A stretch of 64,000 bases of DNA from Alnus glutinosa (taxonomy: Eukaryota > Streptophyta > Magnoliopsida > Fagales > Betulaceae), in contig NC_084892.1 in assembly GCF_958979055.1 (NCBI RefSeq), forward strand, positions 5,287,501-5,351,500, given 5' to 3'. A program made the translations under genes and the position numbers. The stretch's first letter is position 1. The number at the start of each line of letters is the position of its first letter. This document shows positions 46,153 to 58,227 of the stretch, one piece after another. The notes under the pieces are model-generated. The model saw only the letters and a list, made by a program, of their open reading frames with translations. It ran no database searches and was not told the origin of the DNA.

Positions 46153-46265
46153 CACAACCCCATCACAACTCTCACACAATCCTCATTCACAATGGTGTGA
46201 GGTCCATGTATGTGGGCCCCACACCATTGTGAGTGGGATTGTGAGGGAATTGTGCAAAAGGGTTG
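46153..46265. mobile_element. Palindromic MITE, CACAATGGTGTGGGGCC family
   Basis: The arms pair over about 50 bases (TCACAATGGTGTGAGG at left, CCACACCATTGTGAG at right) around a short centre TCCATGTATGTGGG. The centre resembles that of the 56,067-56,177 palindrome, suggesting one family. Confidence 0.7.
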
Positions 46266-46689
46266 TGAGCCAATCATGTCCCTTCAAAATTTACGCAAGC
46301 CTGACATTTTCTTGACATATATATACACACACGAGCATTCTTTTCAAGAAAATGATACAAATTCATCTCCTATCTATCTTCTACCTATCTCATTTTCAAA
46401 TTTATCATTAGATTTGTATGACTCACATTAAGTCTCACAAATTAAATGCTGGATTTAAAATTTAGTTATATAGAGATGAGTAAGTCCAGTAAGAGATAAT
46501 TAGAAGATAGATGCCTAACATGTCTTTTCTTTCTACAAGTATTGTATAAATAGGAAGCAATGAAAGAGTTAGTTTTAAGATGATGTTTCATGTATATAAA
46601 GGTGTTTTTTGTTATATTCATTTAGATATTTGAAGAATAATAGCAGTGTCTTCAAATGAAAATGCATATTACTTTGTTGATTTTATTGA

Positions 46690-47090
46690 TAAATTTTTCA
46701 AATAGTGGAAATCACATATGGAAAATTAGAAGAAAGAAAAATGAAATATTTTCGGTCTGATAATGGATTGGACTCTAGGGATGTTGAATTTTTATAGTTT
46801 TGCAAAACAGAAGGTACTTAGATCTTCTACGGTTCAAATGAACCGGAGAGTATCTATTCTTTGTAAAAAAAAAAAAAGGACAAAATTATCTAAAAAAAAT
46901 GTGAAAAAATAATTTTGTCATTGTTTTACAAGGACCGGATACTCTCAAGTTCATTTGAATTGGAGAGGATCCGTTTCAAAGCATAAGGTACTACTCGTCA
47001 CTTCACAATTTAATGGACTCCGCAATTTATTCATTTTTAAATCGGAAATTCTTTATGTTATTCAACCCTATGGGTACAACATTCTATTTT
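46690..47090 (+). pseudogene. Relic of a Ty1-copia integrase, interrupted by a MITE
   Basis: In shifting frames the plus strand reads WKSHMEN, RSDNGL and VEFL-FCKTEG, then after a gap T-RHFTI-WTPQ. This is the order of the copia integrase core (RSDNG..EF, then G..RH.T..TPQ). Frameshifts and stops make it dead. The break (about 46,816-46,979) is an inverted-repeat insertion with GGTTCAAATGAACCGGAGAG and a complementary right end. Confidence 0.55.
46816..46979. mobile_element. Foldback insertion within the copia relic
   Basis: The left arm ACGGTTCAAATGAACCGGAG...TATTCTTTGTAAAA pairs with the right arm TTTTACAAGGACCGGATACT...TTCATTTGAATTGGAGAGG. Runs of A lie in the centre. Ends are approximate. 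Confidence 0.55.
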
Positions 47091-48359
47091 TAAAAAGTTT
47101 TCCAATTGAGAAACATTTTGTTTATGGTAAGTTTTTGAAAAAAATAAAGTTTCAAGTTAAAATGAGATATAAGAGAAAGCCCTTCGACACATTGCCCTAA
47201 GAAATTACCAGAGACAAAAAGAGAAAAGTTTTATAAGATGATGGCATGTGTATAGATCGAGGAGCTATTTTGGCCTAGAGATTCATAGAAGAGACAGCAC
47301 GTTACTAGCGCCGAGATGAAAGCGCACCACACTAAAAGATGTTTACATGAAGGTGTGACACATCATCATGTTTTTCCACGCTGAATGAACCAAGATTAAT
47401 CAGATGTCCCAAATTGACTCTTCCTAGAGCTACATGTTGAAAACGAGTCATTCAAAATGATGCGCAACCCCAACATACAGGGTGTAATAGTATGTGAGGC
47501 CTTAAGTAACAAGTGAAAAGAGAGAAACTTTTGTTAATTCAAAAATTACAATTTATGTCAAGCTCGAAGAAAGAAACTATTTTATGAAATCTTTTTCTAA
47601 ACTTATAATTTGATAGCGTAATACAAATTAAAGTGGAAGTGTTTTATGTGTCAAACTTAATTTGTTGAAAATGTCTAAGTTATATGTATTTCTATGATGT
47701 AAGTAACGTACTTGCTTTAACGTGATTTCAAAGAAAAATGTTACTATAATGAAAATGAATTTTAGTTGCTCCAGTTAACCTTATAAGGCTTTGCACCTCT
47801 GAGAGACTAAGTAGACGAACCTGACCCTAGTGGGCCGGGGCATAACATTTTTAACAGAGGATTTTTATTAGTTAATTTCCTTGATGAAAGTCATTGCCAA
47901 TGTAATATTTAAAGCTAAAAGCAAAGTCTGTTGGCATAAATCAAGAAAAATTTACTGGTTTTGCCCTGTGCTGGTGGCTTAAATTTAGAAATTACATCTT
48001 ATTTCTAAATAATTTTCCCAACAGAGATCAAAGTACACAACAAGAAGAAATTTGACCCGTAATTAGCAGATGTATATAAAAAGATAACATGCAATCTGTA
48101 CATAGATTGCCATGTCAAGAAATTGCACAATTTTTCTCATAATCAATTTTTACAAACCAAATGTCAATATGTTACGCCACAGTGCAGGCATCCAGCTTTG
48201 GAAATTTGTGACTCCAAGTATGCTTTAAGTAAAGCTCTTGTTATCTTTCTGAAGTAGCATTTAGAGCTTGTTTGAGATTGCGTTAAGAACCTTAAAAAAG
48301 GCAATCTCAAACTGGCTCTTCATTCTGAAGTATAAAATTGCATCATCCAATCAGGAGAG

Positions 48360-51252
48360 TCAAGGTAGGATAGGAAGGTCCACCTCATCGAAGGAAAAGA
48401 AACTGACCTGACCATACTCAACATGACAAAACATCAAAGGAATGCCTCCACATTGCCTCTCAAGAACTTCAACATCTGCTATGGATGGCACATCACCCCT
48501 ACAAGAGAAGGCAAGTCACTATAGATTTAAAAGCTTGTTGACCTGATATGCAGATGAACTAATAAATCATAAATCATACATCTTTTCCGAAACAACTGGA
48601 AGAAAAAGTTCTGATGGGATTAATGAAAGATGATAACAGATTTAATGATCTTCTTCAAGGGAAAGATTACTATTATTCTGAAGATTAAGATGCTACACTT
48701 TTTAAAGATGAAAAATATACCCTTCCCTCTCAGGATGCCAATTTCCAGAAGATACATTATGGAAAAGCCTTAGGCTTATGTTATAATCCAAAAACTGCAT
48801 ACGGTACATAATGGATGCATTTCTCTTAATAGATTGTTTTGCAAAAGCATAAAGTATCTAAATGATTTCTAAGGCCCAAGTCAAGAGGGTTTTTTAATGG
48901 AAGAGGAAAAGACGGTTAAAGCATAATATTTGGGCCCGCAGGCAGTAGCTGCCTATGCCTTTCCTTGGTAGTGCTTCACATTCAATTGCTGTAATAGAAT
49001 TGAAAGCAATTCAGAAATTGTTCCAAGTAATAAACCCCTATGCAGAACCTTAAGATGCCAAACAAAACCAAGGAAGAGAACCAAGTAGGTCAAGATTTTC
49101 CGTAAATGCTCACATCTGCCAAATGGAGCTTTATACCAATAAAATTTTCCGGTCAAAACCTGAGAAGGGAGCAATGCAATAAATCTTCTTTCTTGCTTAA
49201 TAAGGTGAAAGTTGCAGCATTGTCCTGCACCTGCAATTTTCGTACTGGAATTGGCTCTGGACAGAAACAGGTATGATGTGCACATCTCACTTTATAAAAG
49301 CAGAAAATGCCTTCTCCCCAAATGACTAAGAAGATTGCCCAAAAAACAGTGAGAGACATGAGTAAGAATGGCTTGCTAACTGTAGGCTTGTTATACTGTA
49401 TCCAAGAATTTATCAATATTTACTTCCATAGAAACCAATAGAGCAAGCAGCTATTGTTTCGTGCTTTGTCAAAATGCAAGCTAACATGTTTCTAAAGTTA
49501 AAAACAAAGTACAACATTCCTTTTTCTATTGATAAAATACGAAATTATACCTACTCCAAAGCCATCCTATCTACCACCTAGAAATGAGTGTGTACTCTAA
49601 GAAAAGCATAAAATAAAAATCTAGATGCATATGGTGAAAAGCATGAGTTTCTTTCCCAGTAAATTCCTCTAGTTGAAAACCTAGAAGCTACTGCATACGC
49701 TTGCATCATGTGTATGTTTTCTGCCAAAGATAATTCGAAAAAGAAAGAGCTTCGTTGCATCAAAAGGTTTAACCAAAGCACATATCTTAGGAAATCGCAT
49801 AAATAGCAATTTGCAATCAACCGCCAAAAAGAGAAGGTTTCTCAAATTCTTAGGATTTGCCAAATATGATTACCTAGTTAAGCAAAGAACAAAGCTTGGC
49901 TTGCCAGGAGAAGACTTTCTAAAGTTGCAGTTTGGAAGAAAGACATCAAAAACTGGCCTCGCTTCTCTAATATGCATATCATTAAATGGTCCAATGATGG
50001 ACCTATCATCTTTTGATTCTGCATCGACTACTTCACTGCTTTGTGAAGAGCCTTGAAGAGAAACAGATTGAGAATTACTCTTAGCACCCTTCATAGACCA
50101 AGAGATACCATGCTGCCCGACAATGTAACCAAGGGATTTCAGGTGCCTATAAACCTCAAATAGCTCCCAAGAGCCTCCACTAACTTTGGCGTATATATCT
50201 TTTAATGAAAGACTTGTATCATTGTCATCCAAGAGAAGCAGTGCCCCTATCTCCATCAAAAACCTATTAAAACAAGAAATTACAGTTCAAAAATGGCTCC
50301 ATCTAAACATAGAATGAAAAAAGGAAATAATACATAGAATGAATGACAGTTACTTAACTCATACTACCTTGAATACATTTACTTATAAATTTGCAAGTGG
50401 TGCTTAAACTATAAGCAAGTCCCTGGACAAGATTGAAGTTTTAGCGACTATATTCAAAAATATTGTTTGAGGTCATTCCCCGACCCTTTTTTCTGTCCTT
50501 CAACTTTATGCAAGGCAATCACTAAGTCTCTCGCCAAGCCAAAGCATGAAATTCAAACTATTTTTCTCATAAAATTTTCAATGAGCGTATTTTTTGTGAG
50601 AACCATAATGCCAGCTCAGCTTTACACTACAGAATGTTCAATTAGGTAGAAGTGTCCAAAAACCTAAGTGTCCCTCAAAGAATGATACAAGATAAATAAG
50701 AGACAATACAAGAAACTATGGATTAAAGCACAGCAAGATCTATTAAGCTCTATACTCAAGTGCTGGGTTTGAAACTATCACTCACTCAAATGAACAATTA
50801 ATTGATTCCTCAATTAGTTGGCATGAAAACCCAATAGATGAGAAGAGATTGAAAAATCACTGAAAAAAAAATTGCCGTTTCACCTACAAAGTTTCCTCAA
50901 TTGAGTAATAAATCTTGCCGCTACGAACTATCCCCATTGTCCTCCACATTTTACCCTTGTTTTCGATGACCTCAGCCATTTTGATTTCGTCAACCCAATG
51001 GGCCTTGGATTTATCTTTCCTGAAAATAGTAGCCATAACGTAAAGTTACAAAAGAAGCAAACAAACTCAAACTTCTTTTAATAATATCACAAAGAGTCGG
51101 TTCTCCTCGAAAACTACATACCTAAACTGCAACTTCGATGTGAACCAAGATTTGGAGTGATGTTCCTCATCATCATCATAAATTATATCTTGCAAAGAGG
51201 CCTCCGTATCGCTCACTCCTCCCGAAGAACTTTCCCAATCAACATCCTTCAT
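48360..51252 (-). CDS. SEN54: tRNA-splicing endonuclease subunit SEN54
   Basis: Four coding exons on the minus strand, 51122-51252, 50888-51019, 49874-50263 and 48360-48498, join in frame (792 bases, 263 aa) with GT-AG introns. SEN54 is the structural partner of SEN2 in the heterotetramer that cuts introns from pre-tRNA. Family pattern: N-terminal acidic segment, then HWVDEIKMAEVIENKGKMW, RSGKIYYSIEETLFLMEIGA, SLKDIYAKVSGGSWELFEVY and HLKSLGYIVGQHG. Last comes FDVFLPNCNFRKSSPG with the final exon (CGGIPLMFCHVEYGQVSFFS). The start at 51252 is the ATG directly after an AG acceptor-like site (AAGTAG, 51257). A leader intron is therefore likely, with a candidate non-coding first exon about 53,538-53,640 (donor CTGAG/GTAATC). 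No defect seen. Confidence 0.92.
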
Positions 51253-53640
51253 TATTCTACTTATGAAAAAATAAAATAATAATAATAATACAAAAGAAAC
51301 ACATTCCAGACTTAATATTAAGCCTATTTTATAGCTTGGAAAAGTGCACATAAACAAAACATGACAAAAGCATAAAGACTAGCTGTCTCCAAAAACTTTT
51401 ACTAATTAACCCATCCAATGTGACATAGAAAATTTTAGCAACTCATTCATCAGGAAAACACATATAAAAGAAGGTTTAGCAGCTCAAAGAACAAAAAACT
51501 TTCAAGAAAACACACCCACAAATCATTCTTTTATTCAATCAATCTCATGTAGGAGAGCCCATACTGGAAACTCAAATGAGATCATCCAGGCGAGCCGAGC
51601 AGTTTCGAGTGAATGGATACTCTGATACAGAATGAGAAAATTGAATTTGATTAATTTAACTTATAAAACTTTGGAACAAGAGACCGTTTCTTCCCGAGTT
51701 GTCACTCCCTGAGCTACTTCCCTGGATGTAGGCAGACACAACTTTGAGCCCATCGATTCACACGACTTGGTTAGAAATTTTTTATTTTTTTTATTTTTTT
51801 ATAAGTAATCAAAATATCATTAAAAGCGTAAAGCACAACCCAGAGTACATAAGATTTATGAAGTATACAAGAAAATCATTAAAACTAATCACCAAATGAG
51901 CTAAAATCGCAGCTGTCCAAGTATAAAGAGAATTAAAAAAAAAAAAAAAAGGACTTAAGCTCCTCCAACTTCCCTTCTCGATCCTAAAAATTTTAATCGT
52001 TTCTTTCCTACCAAAGGCACCACAAAAGACAAGAGGGCACCATTACAGCACCTTGGGAGCTACCACTCGTCCACCAGCAAGGAGACAAATCAACTACCTA
52101 GCTAGGCATAACCCAGGACAGCCCAAAATGACTAGAAAAATATTCCATAGCAACCTCACAATGGAGAAGAATATGGTCTACGGACTCCCTATTCCTCTTG
52201 CACATGCAGCACCAATCAACCACAATGACATGTCGCTTCCTAAAATTATCGTTATTATTGCAATCGTGCATAGCAACTCTATTATTTAGCCATCCAAATA
52301 CAACAAACTATTACACAGACAGGACCGCAACATTTCACACGCAAATGCATGCATAGAAAGAGTTAAGAGTTTTATTGTAACAGATTCACACACACACCAC
52401 AGAGCTAGGTTGCAAGAAAAGAGGAAAAAGTTTTGTTGAAATTTCACTGGGATACATTTAAGGAACCTTCACTGACCTCTACTTTGATGACAAGGATAAT
52501 GCCTTACCTTGAGTTTTTGCCATTTTGAAACTGACCCAACAACTTGTCGAAATCTTTTTGTCGTTTTAATATGGTTAAGGTTCAAGGGTTCTACCACCGG
52601 TAATAAACTGTGAAATCCAATATTGTGTTTGGTGCATCCATGCAAGTCCGGATACTAAATATTTTATTCAAAAATGTAATTTAAGAAAATTCAACACCTG
52701 AAATTCCTAATTCTTACAATTATAGACAATAAAATCCCAAATTCAAAGAGATCATAGTTCCTTACTTCCTTAGAACCCTCAACAATCCTTATTTATGTTA
52801 CATCACCCAACAGTCAAGCAAGAGTATTGGAGTATCAATCTTAACCAAAAAGCAAAACTGCCCGTTCCAAACCAACTACATGACCTTATATGTAAAACTG
52901 TCTAGCAACTACTTAATTTCTTTATCATTGCAAGGCTCATTCCTACTCAATCTGTCAATTCGCACAAGCCTTTAAAACTTGATTTCCATTCACTGTCCAG
53001 ATCTGAACCTGACCTCCTAAAAGTTTAGAATTTGCAATAAGTAAGCCTAAAATGGTTTCCGAACGATCTCATATGCATGCTTAAAGATTCAGCTAGATCT
53101 AGTCAAACTATTCTAAAACGCATCCTTTCTCGGAGTCACAGTTAACTCTTGGGACTGACTCCCCTCTTTGATCCTTCTATTTCCCCAAACAAACCAATAC
53201 CCACTCACGGATTGAGCCCAAAATCAACCTCAAAATTCCATACACAAATAGAGACTAAAATTTGAAATAAAATTCATAACATGTAATGTGTGTACACGGA
53301 TTCCTCTCCAATTTCCCAAACCCCCTAAACAATTTGCTAACCCATCAAATAATCATCAAGTACAAATACCCATCTTCAGTTTTCACCCAAAATAATTGAG
53401 CTCAACTAACACCCACACTCCAACATGAATATTGAACCAATTTGTAACATGAAAAAGAAAGTTTACGGGTTCTACCATAATTTCTATACAGAGAGAGGGA
53501 GGGAGGGAGAGAGAGAGAGACGGAAGGAGGAGATTACCTCAGTTTTTTTTTTCCTTCTCCCTGATTGTCTGATGCCGTTGGGTTGCAAAGGGGGTGTTCT
53601 GTTTTATGCGAGAAGAAGGAAAGAAAAGGATTCAGAATCT
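51253..53640 (-). other. Probable SEN54 5'-UTR intron and leader
   Basis: From the putative acceptor at 51,256 to a candidate donor at 53,537. It contains a truncated LINE (51,780-52,310) and, in the leader, a (GA)n run at 53,493-53,520. The splice sites are inferred from sequence only. Confidence 0.45.
51780..52310 (-). mobile_element. 5'-truncated L1-type LINE, 3' end
   Basis: The minus-strand translation gives VIVDWCCMCKRN-ESVDHILLHC style sequence, i.e. the zinc-binding region near the C-terminus of plant LINE reverse transcriptases (WCCMC...DHILLHC). A non-coding tail follows, ending in an A-rich tract at 51,780-51,800. Frameshifts and stops are present. It inserted in the same orientation as SEN54. 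Confidence 0.75.
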
Positions 53641-55400
53641 CCTTTCTTTTGATTGCAACGACAGTTTCTTCTTTCAATTGGATAGCTAAGTAATAATCTC
53701 TCTGCAATTTCATGCATCCATCAGTTTTAAATTTCTCTTTTCATTAGCTGTCACAATCATTAAGACCTTATGTGCTCCATACTCTTTTTAAACATTCAAC
53801 TTAGTAGCTGACTGATTCTCTTTTAACTATGTTACATGTAGTTTTTATTAGCAGCATACTTTGGTAGTTCTTTAGATCAGAATATCTGCTTTAAGATAAA
53901 AGGATCTAATTTATTTTACTAATGTTTTTCCCTCAGTCCACAACTGAATTGAAAGTGGTAAAGTGTTTAGATCGATAGCATGGTGTCTTACTAAGAAATT
54001 GGATTTTTTTCTCATTCCTTTTTTGCTACATATTGATATATCATGCATGGAGTAGAACTTGTTGCATACACAAACCTTGAAGCAAGTAAGAGATGCTGTT
54101 TGGCTGCCTAGATTGTTAGAATCTGTAGATTCCACTATGTCGTTTGAAGACTCCTATGATGGGTCTACACAACATTTGATGTCTTTACATTATAGCAGAC
54201 CATGCAAATTGGACTGTGATTTCTCGGTTTATTCTTTTGTTTGGCAGTAAGTTGTATATATATATATATATATATGCTTTTTATTCAGCAATGTATGTTT
54301 TGGATTCAGTCAAATTGCTTTCTCTTTAAGTCCATATTATTCTGACCTCAGCAATGTATGTCGGCATATAGGCACCTGTAGATGTGCATATGATAGCATG
54401 TATAAACCTATTTTTGATCTTTCTGTATGGTTCAGTTGGCTGGAAGTATTTGAAAAGAAAGATCTGGATTTCAGCTTTTAGTTTAAATGGCTTGAATAAA
54501 TTATGAAAAGTATAAAATTTGACTATTGGTGAAAAATTCATGAATGGTATAAGGTGTTATTTCAAATTCAATTTTGTCTCAAAACTCAAATCCATCATGT
54601 GTTTTATTAGTAACTCCTGATCAAATCCATGAGCAACCGTCCTCCTTTTGTTGAAAACATTACTTACAATTTGCAATGCTTCATGATTTCAGAAACTTAT
54701 CAGGCGTGATGACAATATAAAAGTAAATCATTCAGAAAGCTAGAAACAGTTACAGGAACACAAAGTGTCACTCCATCCTTCAAAATACAACACAGGGCAA
54801 TGAAAGGACACAGTGTCACTCCATCCTTCATGGGTATCACTACAATCTCGAAATTTAAGCAAAAATACACTATATTCCGGTTCTGTAGCAAGAACAAGAG
54901 AAAAGAAAACATATTTTGCGGATGTAATGGTACAAAAACGAAAAGAAAATAGAAACAAAAATTCACTAAATTTCGTGGATGTAAATAGCCCAGAAAAATT
55001 ATGCATGAAAATGAAAAACTGATCGGTGATAAATTACCTGTTGGTCGTGAAGAACAAAAACCCCAAACAAATTTGACCCAAATCGATGAGGGCTTCGTGA
55101 AGAAAGAAGGAATAAGATCTTAAACTGGTGAAACCCTTGTTTTTATCAGCCAATCGCCCATCATCAAATCTTCCAAGGCACCAAACACCACGATTCCTGC
55201 ATCAAAACAGAGAAGAGAGAGACCAGAGAGCATGAGAAAACAGTAACGAGCGAGAGAGAAGACGAGAGAGAGCAGTGACCTTGAGAGACAGAGAGAAGAT
55301 GAGGGAAAGAAAAGGGAGCTCGACACACACAAATATAGACAGAGAGTCAGAGAGAGACGCAGAGACGAGAGAAAGAAGCGGGAGAGAAGATGGCAAAAAA
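53641..55400. other. Region with no recognised gene; possible minus-strand leader
   Basis: No conserved reading frame. At 55,032-55,400 the minus strand is pyrimidine-rich, then has a GTAATT donor-like site after CCAACAG (about 55,039), which looks like a transcript leader. The transcript it would belong to is not recognisable. A short TA repeat lies at 54,254-54,273. Confidence 0.3.
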
Positions 55401-55404
55401 AAAA

Positions 55405-56022
55405 AAATATATCAGAATATTGAAAACTTTATTTTTTTTGATACCTAACTTTCGGTTCGCATCACAATTCATATTTCATTTTTGAGAAAAAATCAAATTA
55501 ATACCCCAGTTAAATCTTTCGAAAAACTAACAGCTTGCCAGGTGTTAGTTTTAGTATAAAAAATTAGTAATTAATTAAAATATATATATATATATTAAAA
55601 ACTTAAAAATGAAAAAGAAAAAGAAGAGGAGTGGGAGAGTGGGGTGGCTCGGATCAAAACCCTTGAACCAACTTTTTTCTTTTTTTTTTCTTTTTCTGCC
55701 ATGGGGGGTGGTTCGGCCACCCCAGACCGGTCAAGAGGGTGGCTGAGCCACCTCTCTTCTTTCTATTTTCTTTTTCGATTTTTTTTTAAGTTTTTAATAT
55801 TTTTTAACTAATTTTTAAAGATTTTTTATTTTTTATACTAAAACACGTGTCAACCCTCAGGGGTTGATACATGGCGGACCGTTAATTTTTTGACGGAAAA
55901 CTTGACTGAGGTAGTAATTTGGTCTTTTCCCAAAACTAAGGTACCATCTGTGATGCGAATTGAAACTTAGGTACTAAAAAATAAAGTTTTTAAAACTCAT
56001 GTACTAAAAACGTATTTAACCC
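55405..56022. mobile_element. Long-TIR MULE-type element, left end eroded
   Basis: The right arm (complement starting GGGTTAAATACGTTTTTAG) pairs with the left arm from about 55,420 (AAAACTTTATTTTTT...ACCTAACTTTCGGTTCGCAT). The left tip GGGTTAAATAC is missing. The centre has a GGTGGCTGAGCCACC-type hairpin. No transposase. Confidence 0.7.
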
Positions 56023-56066
56023 AAAAAAAAAACTATATGTAAACAGTATAGGAAAATGTTAGATTT

Positions 56067-56177
56067 ACAACACCAATACAACAACTATACAACAACTCCT
56101 CACATGAGGGTGGGTTCCACATACTGGGGCCCACCCTCATGTGAGGGGTTGTTGTGCAGTTGTTGTATTGGTGTTGT
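56067..56177. mobile_element. Near-perfect 111-bp palindromic MITE
   Basis: ACAACACCAATACAACAACT at left and the complementary right end pair for about 48 bases, including CACATGAGGGTGGG / CCCACCCTCATGTG, with a 15-base centre. The arms have only a few mismatches. Confidence 0.85.
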
Positions 56178-56439
56178 ACAAGAATCAAATCCCAACAGTA
56201 TAACGCCACATGTTCACATATGGGTTAAAAATCTATTTTGCAATTAGTTAACGTAATCCAATGGAGTGTGTTTTTAATTTTTTTTGTTTACCTATTTTAG
56301 CCTAAAGTTGCAAATAGCTAACTCATTGGAAATGATCTAATGCGGTCCAAATGAAATATAAAAAGAAAATGCTACGGATGCACAAAAAATAACGTCTGGC
56401 TTACAGGTCACCTTTTTTTTTTTTTTTTTTTATCATGAT

Positions 56440-56940
56440 TAAAAAATGACTCCACATTATAGCAAACAATGGTTGACACGATACGCGAAATAAATACGAA
56501 ACTAACAAATTAAGATTTGATATAATCGTATTCGGATAAATTCAGATGAGCTCGAATTAATCCATTTAAATAAATGATCAATCCTAGATCAATCCACTTG
56601 ACTTATGAGTAACCCCATTTAATTATGAAGTTAGATTTGTTTTTCATTTCTTTTCTTTTTTTTTCTTTAAAAAAAAACACCTAACATGTTGGCAAGTTGA
56701 TCGGGTTATTCATTTATTTACATTAGTTTTCAAATAACGAATCAACCCAACACGACATGTTTATCAAACAGGCCAAACGGGTCATGTTGTGTCCTGCTTA
56801 TTTAAATGAGGCGTATGTCATGGTTTAAAGGTCTAGCCCGTTTAACTAAACGAGCCGTGTCATTATTGGCCCTTAATGAGTTAGCGGGTCAAGCAAGTCA
56901 ACCCAAACTCGTCACGTCAACTTGAATTTTTAGCCCTCCG
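56440..56940. repeat. Dispersed repeat of the 'GTCAACCC/GGGTTGACACGA' type
   Basis: Recurring words such as GTTGACACGATACG, CGGGTTATTCATT, CAACCCAACACGACATG and CGGGTCATGTTGTG are typical of a common dispersed plant repeat. I cannot assign a class and see no ends. Confidence 0.45.
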
Positions 56941-57298
56941 CACCCTCCTCTATTTTTTTTCTCTCCCATTTTTTTTTTTGTTCGCCCTCTAAAACTCTCT
57001 CTCTCTCAAATCAATTGATCTTTCAAACCCACAATAAAGAGCAACCGTTGGAATACGAAAAAAAAAGAAGAAAAAAAGAAGAAAGAAAGAACGTATGCAG
57101 TAGAATCATAGTAATAATCACTGCGAAAAATGAATAATTGCAGGAGTTGGGCTCTCAAGAAGGTTAACAACTTCTGAGAAAATTCAATTAGTTTCTCTAA
57201 AGTGGAATGATTCATGTCAGGAGCAATAGCACAAGGGCAAATCTCGTTTTATCAATAGGTGGGAGAGACTTCTTGGTTGAAATCACAGCCATCTCTAA

Positions 57299-58224
57299 GA
57301 GCATATGTATCAAGGTAGCTATTTCAAACTTTTCTCCAAAATTTGAAGAAAAGCTTCAATAAACATGTTGCATCAAGCTCTCTATTGTTTATCTAATTCC
57401 TCTCTTGTCAGATTTTTACTACAAATCTGGCTCACAAATTCTACTCTATTGAATTTTTTAACAATTTTTTTTCCATTCGCGCCTTCCGTCTTCACTTCCA
57501 TCTCTCTAGCGCCTTCCGTCTTCACTTCCTAGTGGGTCGTCAAAATCTGGACTGCATAGGGAGATTGAGAGATCGGGAGGGGAGAGGGAGAAGTTTCTGG
57601 TGGATCGGCCGCTGCTGGGGAGGAAGCCGACGTCGGAGGGTCACAGACGGCGCAAGCGACACCGAAGATAGGATTTTTTCCGGCGTTTTCCCGGAGCCCA
57701 AACAGTGGGGATCCAATTTTTGGGTAAGTAGATTCTTAGGTTTTGATTTCTTGTTGACGGGTACTGAATTTATGGGTAGAAATTCTCTGAGAGAAGCTGT
57801 AGGAGTATGGAAAATTTTTCTGGGTTCTTGAGGGTTTTCAGGTAAATAAAATTTTGGGGGTTATTTGAGAAGAAAACTGAATGGGCTTTGGGTAGGATTT
57901 TTTGATGTTTCTATTTGAAATTTTCCCCTGTTTTTCAGTTGTCAATAGCCTTAGTGTTTGCAATCTCATATAAACCCATGTTTGAGTTTTGGGGTTTTTG
58001 GTGCTTTCCTGGGCTGAATATGAGATTGTTTTGTGTGATTTTGATGTTGATGACAATTATAGTGGTTATTGTAAAAACCAGTAAAAATTAATATTTAATT
58101 AAAATAGAAAAATATTTAGAGAGTTTGATGTATGAAACTTTTTAAAAGTGATGGATAAAATCCAAAAAGTAAATTGTTTGGATTAAATTTGGAGAAAATT
58201 TTAGAGAGCTTGATAATGATGCTC
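57299..58224. mobile_element. 926-bp PIF/Harbinger-like element with gene-like cargo
   Basis: TAA lies immediately outside both ends (57296-57298, 58225-58227). TIRs are GAGCATATGTATCAAGG at left and GAGCATCATTATCAAGC as the complement of the right. The interior at about 57,530-57,720 is GC-rich and gene-like, with an open frame and a GTAAGT-like donor (GGGTAAGTAG, 57,720). The right side is AT-rich and related to the MITE at 6,544-6,720. No transposase. Confidence 0.75.
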
Positions 58225-58227
58225 TAA

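Larger units (their letters stand above)
43808..46640. other. Intergenic region after the UGT gene
   Basis: UGT 3' UTR followed by AT-rich DNA. It contains a foldback MITE (45,178), poly-T/A runs, a dinucleotide repeat with a flanking duplication (45,640-45,760) and a palindromic MITE (46,153). No conserved gene seen. Confidence 0.5.

Noticed and set aside
46955-47200. 81-codon frame beginning MNWRGSVSKHK
   Set aside because: It begins inside a foldback insertion and runs through a dead copia integrase in a different frame.
57532-57831. 99-codon plus-strand frame as an independent gene
   Set aside because: It is contained in a TAA-flanked Harbinger-like element; more likely a captured fragment.
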